From CAXDRM01 sp963991775 (lineage in GTDB: Bacteria; Pseudomonadota; Alphaproteobacteria; Rickettsiales; JABIRX01), in assembly GCA_963991775.1 (NCBI GenBank), contig CAXDRM010000078.1:1-6842 (forward strand): a DNA stretch of 6,842 bases, given 5' to 3'. Positions 1 through 5,966 of this stretch are shown here, piece by piece. The notes below the pieces were generated by a model. The model ran no database searches. It was not told where the DNA came from and saw nothing but the letters and a program-made list of their open reading frames with translations. Positions within the stretch are counted from its first letter, which is position 1. Every line of letters begins with the position of its first letter. Position numbers and translations under genes: made by a program.

Positions 1-952
1 CAGGAAATTTATGCGCAATAGCAAAACGTGGTGAACGCGCTACAAAGCCAAGACGTTCTTGCAGGCTATAATCATTAACTTTGTAAACAATACCATCAAT
101 ATCATAATCTAACTTATAACGCTCATCACTTAATTGCTGATAATTAGCCATGATTTCTTGGCTCGTGTGACAAATTCTATTTAAGCTATTTACCGGAAAA
201 CCTAATTTAGCAATTTTTTCTAATGAAGCTAATTGGGTATTAGCAAAATTTTCTGCATGTACGGCATAAATAAAAAGATCTAAATTTCGTTCTGCAGTAA
301 TAGCTGTATCTAATTGCCTTAAAGATCCTGAGGCTGCATTACGTGGATTAGCAAAAATTTTACTACCTTGCTTTTCTTGTTCTTGATTTAACGCAGCAAA
401 ATTTGCCTTGCTCATATAAATCTCGCCGCGCACTTCTAATTTCTCAGGATAATTACCAGTTAATTTATTAGGCAAAGATTTTATTACTTTTAAATTCTCT
501 GTAATAACTTCACCAACCTGTCCATCACCTCTAGTCAGACCTAAAATTAATTCACCATTTTGATAATGTGCAGCAAATGAGATACCATCTATTTTAGGCT
601 CTGCAAGAAATTCAAGATCTGTAGTAATATTTAAGAATTTTTTTACTCGAGAAATAAAATCTTCTATATCCTCTTCTGAAAAAGCATTAGCAAGTGAAAG
701 CATTGCTTGACTATGCTCATGTTTTTGAAATTCATTTTGTACTAGATAGCCAACTTTTTGACTGGGGCTATCAATAGCCAATTCACTATGCTGCTCTTCT
801 AAATGCTCTAATTCTTGACGAAGCTTATCATAGCTAGCATCATCAATTACAGCATTATCATTAGTGTAATATTCTTTATCGTAATTTTTGATAAGCTCTA
901 CTAATTCAGCATGTCTTTGCTTGGCAGCTATAAAAAGTAAATCCTGGCTCAT
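1..952 (-). CDS. ligA: NAD-dependent DNA ligase LigA, N-terminal 317 residues (runs off the left edge)
   Basis: LigA seals nicks between Okazaki fragments and in repair, using NAD+ to adenylate an active-site lysine. The translation begins MSQDLLFIAAKQRHAEL. An Ia-type NAD-binding N-terminal region covers about residues 1-70 (YDKEYY and the DASYDKLRQEL stretch). The adenylation domain follows: AEPKIDG with nucleophile Lys120 (KxDG, 120-123), TRGDGQVGE at 140-148, VRGE at 174-177, then NPRNAASGSLRQ and, near the window edge, DIDGIVYKVN, all standard LigA motifs. The OB-fold, zinc finger, HhH and BRCT parts lie outside the window, so whether the gene is intact cannot be judged. The ATG at 952-950 overlaps the TGA of the upstream protease gene (949-951) as ATGA. 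There is no convincing Shine-Dalgarno site, so translational coupling is likely. The family call is secure; the operon link is inferred from the overlap. Confidence 0.96.
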   Translation of the reverse strand, partial: MSQDLLFIAAKQRHAELVELIKNYDKEYYTNDNAVIDDASYDKLRQELEHLEEQHSELAIDSPSQKVGYLVQNEFQKHEHSQAMLSLANAFSEEDIEDFISRVKKFLNITTDLEFLAEPKIDGISFAAHYQNGELILGLTRGDGQVGEVITENLKVIKSLPNKLTGNYPEKLEVRGEIYMSKANFAALNQEQEKQGSKIFANPRNAASGSLRQLDTAITAERNLDLFIYAVHAENFANTQLASLEKIAKLGFPVNSLNRICHTSQEIMANYQQLSDERYKLDYDIDGIVYKVNDYSLQERLGFVARSPRFAIAHKFP

Positions 953-2085
953 TTATTAAAAAAGTTTTTTATTTCTTGATTAAGATCAAAGTTAAAATAT
1001 TTGCGCATCATATTAAACTCGTTAATCTGTTGCCCTACAAAACCATATTGCGCTAAATTAACTTTACTTGATTGATTAAGCCCAATAAGTAAAGCTATAA
1101 GTAAAATACTAATAGAGAAAAAATTACTTAACTGGTTTAAAGCGCTAACCCTTATTTTACCTGATTTTTCTTTAATATCTTTTACTTTTTTCATACGATT
1201 TTTAGTGCGAGGATGAGTTGAAAAAATCGTGACAAAACCATTATCTCCTAAAAATGATAACGCATAGGCTGTATTCAAGCCACCACAAGCATAGGCCGCT
1301 TCTCGATCACAGCGATATTCTGTTGCTCTGCTAAAATGTAATTTCAAAAAATTAAAGATTTTTAGCAAGATAAAGCGATGAAAAAAAGTTACTAAAAAAT
1401 TAGTTAAATAATAAAAATTAATGATAAGCACATAAAGTAATCCACCCAATATCGGTATTCTAGTAAATAAGGTAATTTGTAAATTAAAAAATAAGCGCAA
1501 TAAATTTGCGACAAAATTGGTTGCTTTCTGACTTGCTAATAAAAGCAAGGTTGGCAAAAAATCTTTATTAACTAAATGAGAAAATTCATGCGCCATAATT
1601 GCTTTTACTGCTAATTGAAATTCTTCTTCAGTTTCACATCTTTCTCTAATATGCGAGATTAAACCTAAGGTAATCACCACTATTTTTTTACGAAAAGATC
1701 CAATAGCATAAGCATTAACTTCGTTACTATTAGAAATTAACAATTTAGCTTTAGGGCTGGCAAATTTCTGCTGCAACTCCTTAAAATTCACAATGATTTG
1801 CTTAATAAACTTATATTTCTTTTGATATTTTTCTGCTGCTTTACATTTTTTGGTTAAACCCCAAATGCTAAAACCAAATAAAAGATCCATAAATAAATAA
1901 AAGATCATGATAAAGCTAACTATGAAAGCCGAAATATAGGTAAGATCTAAGATACCTTGAGTAATATCGGTACGATTCATATAAAATACAGGTATAAAGA
2001 TAGCGCTAAAAGGCAAAAAAACTATTAGTAAATTAGCAACAGTTAAGCTATAAACTAGAAACAAATTGAAGGGTTTTGAAAACAT
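949..2085 (-). CDS. M48 family (HtpX-like) integral membrane zinc metalloprotease
   Basis: The predicted 378-residue membrane-bound endopeptidase of family M48 would have its active site on the cytoplasmic side. Hydrophobic segments lie near residues 8-35 and 46-76, again around 190-245, and at 321-336. M48 hallmarks are present in order: NAYAIG at 124-129, the zinc motif HEFSH at 166-170 (His166, Glu167, His170), the likely third ligand Glu256 in ATEYRCDREAA with Asp260, and STHPRTKNRM at 289-298, which corresponds to the STHP...R motif of HtpX. HtpX degrades damaged membrane proteins under stress in other bacteria; that role here is inference. It is longer than typical HtpX (about 290 aa), with a longer linker of about 90 residues between HExxH and the Glu ligand and a C-terminal extension, so it may be a separate M48 subgroup and I give no symbol. 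The gene is divergent from bamD and overlaps ligA by 4 bp. Confidence 0.9.
   Translation of the reverse strand: MFSKPFNLFLVYSLTVANLLIVFLPFSAIFIPVFYMNRTDITQGILDLTYISAFIVSFIMIFYLFMDLLFGFSIWGLTKKCKAAEKYQKKYKFIKQIIVNFKELQQKFASPKAKLLISNSNEVNAYAIGSFRKKIVVITLGLISHIRERCETEEEFQLAVKAIMAHEFSHLVNKDFLPTLLLLASQKATNFVANLLRLFFNLQITLFTRIPILGGLLYVLIINFYYLTNFLVTFFHRFILLKIFNFLKLHFSRATEYRCDREAAYACGGLNTAYALSFLGDNGFVTIFSTHPRTKNRMKKVKDIKEKSGKIRVSALNQLSNFFSISILLIALLIGLNQSSKVNLAQYGFVGQQINEFNMMRKYFNFDLNQEIKNFFNK
2025..2054 (+). promoter_or_regulatory. candidate sigma-70-type promoter for bamD-recN, inside the divergent protease gene
   Basis: The bamD and protease start codons are separated by only 20 bp, so the bamD promoter must lie in the opposite gene's first codons. 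TATAAA at 2049-2054 is a good -10 (5 of 6). A weak TTAGTA (3 of 6) lies 18 bp upstream at 2025-2030. Transcription would start near 2061, giving a leader of about 45 nt. The -35 is poor and AT-rich sequence yields such matches by chance, so this is tentative. Confidence 0.28.
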
Positions 2086-2105
2086 ATTTAGTTTTTTTTC
2101 TTATA

Positions 2106-2843
2106 ATGCGTCTTAAGATTTTTTTTTCCATCATTTTGTTAAGTTTTATTGCAGCTTGTGGCAGTAAAAAGAAACCTGAAATTGATGCATCTTTTCATTT
2201 TGCAAATGCTATAAAAAACATCAAAGCAGGCAATCTAAACAGCGCACAGGATGCGCTAGATAAAATAGAAACTGATTTCCCCTATTCTGATTATTCAGTA
2301 AAAGCTGAATTACTAATTGCTTTTATACATTACTTAAAAGGTGATTATGCGGATTCTATAGTTGCTGCAGAAAAATTTATTAAATTAAGACCTGCAAATC
2401 CAGAAGTTGATTATATGTATTTTATGCGGGCAGAAAGTTTTTTCCAAAGCCGTTCAGATTTTTTGCGTGAACAAGATACTAGCATTAAAGCGCAAAATAA
2501 TTTTAAGCAGCTTTTAACTAGATTCCCAGGCAGTAAATATAATGGTTATAGTAATGATAAATTAAAAATCTTAGCTAAAGAAATAGCTCATTATAATTTG
2601 CAAATAGCTCTTACTCACCAAAACCGTAAAGAATATATTCCAGCTCTAAGAAGACTCAAATTTATCGCAGCAAATTTTCCTGACAGTATTTATCTAAGTG
2701 AAACCTATTTTAGAATGGTTGAAATCTATTACTCTCTTGGCTTAAAAGAACAAGCTACTGCTATATCTAAGCAGCTAGCTGAGCAAAATAAAAAAGATTT
2801 TTGGAGTAAGCAAAATCAAAAATTCATCGCAAAATATTTATAA
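2106..2843 (+). CDS. bamD: outer membrane assembly lipoprotein BamD (ComL/YfiO family)
   Basis: BamD is the essential lipoprotein partner of BamA in the complex that inserts beta-barrel proteins into the outer membrane. From the ATG at 2106 the product has 245 residues, the same length as E. coli BamD. A lipoprotein signal peptide covers residues 1-17 (MRLK, then a hydrophobic stretch) and ends in lipobox IAAC with Cys18. Gly19 at +2 is not the inner-membrane-retaining Asp, so outer membrane sorting is expected. TPR-like helical pairs follow at about 32-64 (AGNLNSAQDAL), 66-99, 128-157 (FKQLLTRFPGSKY, a typical BamD motif), 164-196 and 198-230. An in-frame TTG at 2076 would add ten residues and put Arg and Lys in the middle of the signal peptide, so I prefer the ATG although no clear Shine-Dalgarno site precedes it. 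recN starts 3 bp after the stop, so the two are probably co-transcribed. Confidence 0.93.
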   Translation: MRLKIFFSIILLSFIAACGSKKKPEIDASFHFANAIKNIKAGNLNSAQDALDKIETDFPYSDYSVKAELLIAFIHYLKGDYADSIVAAEKFIKLRPANPEVDYMYFMRAESFFQSRSDFLREQDTSIKAQNNFKQLLTRFPGSKYNGYSNDKLKILAKEIAHYNLQIALTHQNRKEYIPALRRLKFIAANFPDSIYLSETYFRMVEIYYSLGLKEQATAISKQLAEQNKKDFWSKQNQKFIAKYL

Positions 2844-2846
2844 GCA

Positions 2847-4490
2847 ATGCTTAAATATCTTGAGATTGCCAATTTTATCCTAATAGAGCAGCTAAAATTA
2901 AGCTTTATGCCAGGCTTTACAGCTATTAGTGGAGAAACTGGCGCTGGAAAATCTATAGCAATTGATGCGCTTAAATGTTTATTAATAAAAAGATTAAATA
3001 AGCACCCTGCCAAAGATAGCAGTAAAGCTGTGATAATTTCAGCAAATTTTGCTATAGAAAATTCTCCGCAAATAAAACAAATTTTAGCTAATAATTTTAT
3101 AGAAGCTGAAGATAACCAGCTAATACTTAAAAGAGTTATAGATCAAGCAGGCAAATCATTAGCTTTTATTAATGATCAAAGCTGCTCAGTTACTTTATTA
3201 AATGAACTAGCTTTACAGCTGGTTGAGATTCATGGCCAACATGATACTAATGATTTATTTAGCAAAGCTAAGCAGCAAGAATTATTAGATCAGCTTGTTG
3301 CAGATCCACAAATCAGCAAGTTAACAACACAGCACTTCCATAATTGGCAAAAAACCAAGAAAGAAATTATAGAAATTCGCGCACAAGAAAACTCTATCCA
3401 AGAAGAAATTAGCTATTTAAGTCAGATTATAGATGATCTTGATCGTTTAGAGCCATCAGAAACTGACTTTACTCAGCTTGCTGCTCAAAAAGAACAGTTA
3501 AAAAAACAAAAGGATTTAAGCCAAACCTATCAAGAAATCTATCAAAGCTTTGCTAGCGAATCAGCACTACAACAAGAAATACTGCAAAAGCAGCGCCTAG
3601 CTTCAAGCAAATATGATAAGGATCCTGAAAATTTCGAGCAAATTAACGAATATCTTGAACAAGCATTAATTAATTTTGATAAAATATGCGAGCTTATTGC
3701 TAATCAAGATAGCTCAGCTGGCAATATTGAAGAAATTGAAGAAAAAATCTCTGATTACAAAACATTATCTCGCAAATATCAAACTACTCCTGAGCAGCTT
3801 GGTGATTTACTTTTAGAATCAATTCGCAAGAAAGAAACTCTAAGCAAGGCTTTAGATAATCTTGGTGATTTAACCAAACAAGAAATCGAGCAAAAACAAG
3901 CATATTTAAAATATGCAGAGCAATTACATAAATTGCGCCTCACTGCTGCTAAATTACTTGAAACATCCATTGCAGCTCATCTTGATGATTTATATATGTC
4001 GCAAACCTTATTTCAGGTAGCTTTTAAAGATCTTGATGAAACAGAATATCAGGCTAAAGCAATAAAAACACCTTACTTCGTTGCTAAAACTAATCCTGAC
4101 ATGCCTTTTGCAGAATTAGAAAAAATTGCTTCAGGAGGAGAATTATCACGCTTTATGCTAGCTTTAAAACTATCTTTAAATGAATCATTTAAAACATTGA
4201 TTTTTGATGAAATAGACACTGGAATTAGTGGTAAAGTATCAGAGGCAGTAGGTAAAAAACTTAAATTATTAGCGAGTGAACGCTGCATCATTGTAATTAC
4301 CCATCAACCGCAAGTTGCTGCCCAAGCTAAGCATCATCTAAAAGTAAGTAAAAGCTACGAAAATAACCGTACTTTTATCACGCAGCACTATCTAAATCCA
4401 GCAGAACAGCTAGAAGAAATTGCACGTATGATTTCAGGCTCAGAAATTACCACTGCAGCTAAATTAGCTGCCAAAAAATTAATTGCTTAA
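2847..4490 (+). CDS. recN: DNA repair protein RecN (SMC-like ATPase)
   Basis: RecN is an SMC-family ATPase that acts with RecA on DNA double-strand breaks, tethering broken ends. The 547 residues (E. coli RecN has 553) show the split ABC ATPase: N-terminal Walker A GETGAGKS at 29-36 and the EIHGQHD Q-loop at 127-133. An antiparallel coiled coil follows at about 160-375, rich in Glu, Gln, Lys and Leu. The C-terminal half has the signature ASGGELSR at 428-435, Walker B LIFDEID at 451-457 with catalytic Glu455, the DTGISG D-loop at 457-462, the ITHQPQVAAQA switch at 484-494 and the RecN-type end EEIARMISG at 523-531. All catalytic elements are intact. The start is fixed by MLKYLEIANF, matching the usual RecN N-terminus, 3 bp after the bamD stop and without its own evident Shine-Dalgarno site. 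No LexA-type SOS box or terminator is visible at its ends. Confidence 0.97.
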   Translation: MLKYLEIANFILIEQLKLSFMPGFTAISGETGAGKSIAIDALKCLLIKRLNKHPAKDSSKAVIISANFAIENSPQIKQILANNFIEAEDNQLILKRVIDQAGKSLAFINDQSCSVTLLNELALQLVEIHGQHDTNDLFSKAKQQELLDQLVADPQISKLTTQHFHNWQKTKKEIIEIRAQENSIQEEISYLSQIIDDLDRLEPSETDFTQLAAQKEQLKKQKDLSQTYQEIYQSFASESALQQEILQKQRLASSKYDKDPENFEQINEYLEQALINFDKICELIANQDSSAGNIEEIEEKISDYKTLSRKYQTTPEQLGDLLLESIRKKETLSKALDNLGDLTKQEIEQKQAYLKYAEQLHKLRLTAAKLLETSIAAHLDDLYMSQTLFQVAFKDLDETEYQAKAIKTPYFVAKTNPDMPFAELEKIASGGELSRFMLALKLSLNESFKTLIFDEIDTGISGKVSEAVGKKLKLLASERCIIVITHQPQVAAQAKHHLKVSKSYENNRTFITQHYLNPAEQLEEIARMISGSEITTAAKLAAKKLIA

Positions 4491-4506
4491 AAACAATACT
4501 AATCAC

Positions 4507-4535
4507 TTGCTGCAGACCCTATTTTATGCTATAAT
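4507..4535 (+). promoter_or_regulatory. strong extended -10 sigma-70-type promoter for the unknown gene at 4577
   Basis: The -35 box is TTGCTG at 4507-4512. A 17-bp spacer (4513-4529) leads to a perfect TATAAT -10 at 4530-4535, preceded by TG at 4527-4528 to give the extended -10 TGCTATAAT. Predicted transcription start is about 4542, leaving a leader of about 35 nt. This is the best consensus match I found in the window and lies wholly in the recN to unknown-gene gap, so that gene is probably transcribed on its own, in addition to any read-through from recN. Confidence 0.75.
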
Positions 4536-4540
4536 ATATA

Positions 4541-4556
4541 GAAATTTATAAATTTC
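4541..4556. promoter_or_regulatory. perfect 16-bp palindrome over the predicted transcription start (operator or 5'-UTR hairpin)
   Basis: GAAATTTATAAATTTC equals its own reverse complement. It begins 5 bp after the -10 box, covers the predicted +1 and ends directly against the AGAGGA ribosome binding site. As DNA it could be a binding site for a dimeric repressor. As RNA it could form only a weak A-U stem next to the Shine-Dalgarno site. The symmetry is seen; the regulatory role is inferred, and AT-rich gaps do produce palindromes by chance. Confidence 0.5.
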
Positions 4557-4562
4557 AGAGGA
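4557..4562 (+). promoter_or_regulatory. Shine-Dalgarno sequence AGAGGA for the unknown gene
   Basis: AGAGGA matches the anti-Shine-Dalgarno core well and lies 14 nt before the ATG at 4577, which is longer than the usual 5-9 nt. An in-frame TAA at 4574-4576 rules out an upstream start, and no other start codon in this frame lies nearer to the site. A clear ribosome binding site is unusual for this window, where the other genes have weak ones. Confidence 0.5.
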
Positions 4563-4576
4563 ATATATAGCTTTAA

Positions 4577-5827
4577 ATGTCAGATAAGTTGCTTAAGAAC
4601 ATACAACAAATCAATAAGAGGTCTAATTCGTTACTAGAAAAATATAGTAGTACGATACTTGAGGACGTAAAGCATAAGAAAGAAGCAGAGATTGTAGAAA
4701 CTAATAAAACTCTACAAAGCTACTATAAAAGCCTCAATGAACTAAAAAATGATTATCTAAAAAGCTATAATGAGCTGAAAAAAAACTTTAATCGCCTGGT
4801 TAGAGATTATGATGGCCTTGAAGACCAAGAATTAAAAGCTCTAAATTATAAAAAATTCAATAAGGACTTAAATAAGCTAAAAGAAAACTTTGTTGATGAT
4901 ATTTTCTTAGAACTTCAGCGTAAATCTAATAAATCAGATACAGAACAAGCTAAAAAAATCTCAGATCTAGATAAAAAGCTTAGAGATACTCTCAAGAAAA
5001 ACCCAAATACTCCGCAAAAAATTAAGATTGCTGGTCAATATCAAGATATTAATCTCAAAAAAGAGATAGATGCTCTATTTAGTGAATTTAAGCTAAAATA
5101 TTATGCCTATGCAGCAGGCCTTGGTTTTACAGCTGGTGCCGGTTATTTTGCTATTGATTATTTTGGCACACAACATAGTGAGGATTTACCTTGGGTTAGC
5201 GAAGAAGAAGAAAGCACAGAAGTTGAAAGTGAATCTAACTCTCCTGAGCTTGATAATGGCAATGATGGTCAAAATCCGGATAATGGTGATGGTTTGGAAG
5301 ACCCAATTGATGTTCCTGGTGATGGTGGTGGTGATGATGCATCTGCTACTATTACAGAAGAAGTAGTAACAGATATTGCTGTTGATAGTTTGGCATTTGC
5401 TTTAACTGTTGCAGGTGTTGCTATTATTGCTTTCAAAATTTTAGCCTTAGCCTCTTATCTTGCTAAAAAATATGAGAAAACTAATAGTTTAGGTAATACA
5501 GTAGTATCGGCTGTAGAATATGAAAAATTGCATGGTAAAGAGCATAGTTTAAAAAAATTAACTGAGCGTTCAGAAATACTCGAAGGCATCTGTAAAGAAA
5601 TTGATCGCTTACAGAGTAAAATAAATCAAACCTTAGGAGAAGAAAGTAAAGATAAAGACCTTGATATTGAAGAAGTAAAACCAAATAAAGCAAAAGCTGA
5701 AAGTAAATTCTCAGTTGATGATCTTGTTAAAGATGGCAGCAAAGCAACAGATGAAGGCTTCCAAGCAATGCTTGCTGAAAAAGCAAAAAAATCTGCTGCA
5801 GCTGAAAAATCACTAACACCTGGTTGA
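4577..5827 (+). CDS. unrecognised 416-aa protein: helical N-terminus, two hydrophobic segments around an acidic loop, Lys/Glu-rich tail
   Basis: I do not recognise a family. Residues 1-170 are highly charged and predicted helical or coiled-coil, with Leu and Tyr at regular spacing (LQSYYKSLNELKNDYLKSY at 46-64). Hydrophobic segment 1 (about 174-196) contains A179, G183 and G187 in glycine-zipper spacing. Residues 200-262 hold 22 Asp/Glu and no Lys/Arg, including DNGNDG (226-231), DNGDG (235-239) and GDGGGDD (248-254). Hydrophobic segment 2 is about 267-296. The tail (297-416) is Lys/Glu/Ala-rich and partly coiled-coil. There is no Sec signal peptide. By the positive-inside rule both ends would sit on one side of the membrane and the acidic loop on the other. 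It has its own strong promoter, and its TGA is followed at once by TAA, 7 bp before a tRNA gene. The layout recalls membrane-inserting secreted proteins of intracellular bacteria, but an ordinary inner membrane protein is equally possible. Confidence 0.85.
   Translation: MSDKLLKNIQQINKRSNSLLEKYSSTILEDVKHKKEAEIVETNKTLQSYYKSLNELKNDYLKSYNELKKNFNRLVRDYDGLEDQELKALNYKKFNKDLNKLKENFVDDIFLELQRKSNKSDTEQAKKISDLDKKLRDTLKKNPNTPQKIKIAGQYQDINLKKEIDALFSEFKLKYYAYAAGLGFTAGAGYFAIDYFGTQHSEDLPWVSEEEESTEVESESNSPELDNGNDGQNPDNGDGLEDPIDVPGDGGGDDASATITEEVVTDIAVDSLAFALTVAGVAIIAFKILALASYLAKKYEKTNSLGNTVVSAVEYEKLHGKEHSLKKLTERSEILEGICKEIDRLQSKINQTLGEESKDKDLDIEEVKPNKAKAESKFSVDDLVKDGSKATDEGFQAMLAEKAKKSAAAEKSLTPG
5252..5338 (+). 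repeat. low-complexity GATGGT/AATGGT-type tract encoding the Asp/Asn/Gly loop
   Basis: This stretch of the unknown gene repeats GAT, AAT and GGT codons (for example GATAATGGTGATGGT from 5279 and GGTGATGGTGGTGGTGATGAT from 5318) and encodes residues 226-254. It is degenerate, not a clean tandem array, but is the kind of sequence that changes length by slippage in multiples of three without breaking the frame. Confidence 0.45.
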
Positions 5828-5834
5828 TAATATT

Positions 5835-5921
5835 TGGTGCGGACGAGAAGATTTGAACTTCCACTCTAAAATTAGAACAACGCCCTCAACGTTGCGCGTC
5901 TACCAATTCCGCCACGCCCGC
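5835..5921 (-). tRNA. tRNA-Leu (anticodon GAG), with encoded CCA
   Basis: The minus strand folds as a class II (long variable arm) tRNA. Acceptor GCGGGCG pairs with CGTCCGC (one G-U), followed by discriminator A and encoded CCA at 5837-5835. The D-arm contains the leucine-typical GGAATTGGTAGAC. The anticodon stem CAACG/CGTTG encloses loop TTGAGGG with anticodon GAG, reading CUC and CUU. The variable arm TCTAA-TT-TTAGA is paired. The T-arm stem GGAAG/CTTCT (one G-U) encloses TTCAAAT. The whole closely resembles E. coli tRNA-Leu(GAG) in its D-arm and anticodon loop. It is convergent with the unknown gene, whose stop codon lies 7 bp from the CCA end. No U-tract terminator follows it, so its primary transcript may run antisense into that gene. 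Confidence 0.95.
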
Positions 5922-5937
5922 ATAATCATTACTACAA

Positions 5938-5966
5938 ATAAGCACCTTATTCGTCTTCACTTGTAA
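5938..5966 (-). promoter_or_regulatory. tentative promoter for tRNA-Leu
   Basis: On the minus strand TTACAA (5966-5961) is followed after 17 bp by GCTTAT (5943-5938), which would start transcription about 10 nt before the mature tRNA 5' end. Spacing and position fit a tRNA promoter, but the -10 matches consensus at only three positions. Confidence 0.25.

Noticed and set aside
2076..2105. TTG start at 2076 for bamD, adding ten residues, with GAAGGG just upstream
   Set aside because: The extension would put Arg-Leu-Lys in the middle of the signal peptide, the spacing from GAAGGG to TTG is only 2 bp, and the ATG at 2106 gives a standard lipoprotein signal and the family-typical length of 245.
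2102..2107. TATAAT as the bamD promoter, with TTGAAA at 2076-2081
   Set aside because: The spacer is 20 bp and transcription would begin after the bamD ATG, with no suitable in-frame start further down.
2816..3013. Minus-strand open frame across the bamD end and recN start
   Set aside because: It lies opposite two well-supported genes and has no domain, ribosome binding site or promoter; it is a shadow frame.
3779..4291. Two minus-strand open frames inside recN
   Set aside because: Both lie opposite the conserved C-terminal part of RecN and show no protein features of their own.
4491..4576. Attachment-site copy of the tRNA 3' end upstream of the unknown gene
   Set aside because: No stretch matching the tRNA 3' terminal sequence is present in this gap, so integration at the tRNA is not supported within the window.
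5103..5366. Overlapping plus-strand frame rich in Met, Val and Leu inside the unknown gene
   Set aside because: Its composition is what GAT/GGT repeats give when read out of frame, and no ribosome binding site precedes it.
5481..5693. Minus-strand open frame opposite the tail of the unknown gene
   Set aside because: Its Leu/Tyr-rich composition is the antisense reading of Lys/Glu-rich codons; there is no start signal.
5780..5834. Terminator for the tRNA at the palindromic GCTGCAGC followed on the minus strand by a T-run
   Set aside because: The palindrome leaves no loop and any alternative stem is 3 bp; the T-run is better explained by Lys codons of the gene opposite.
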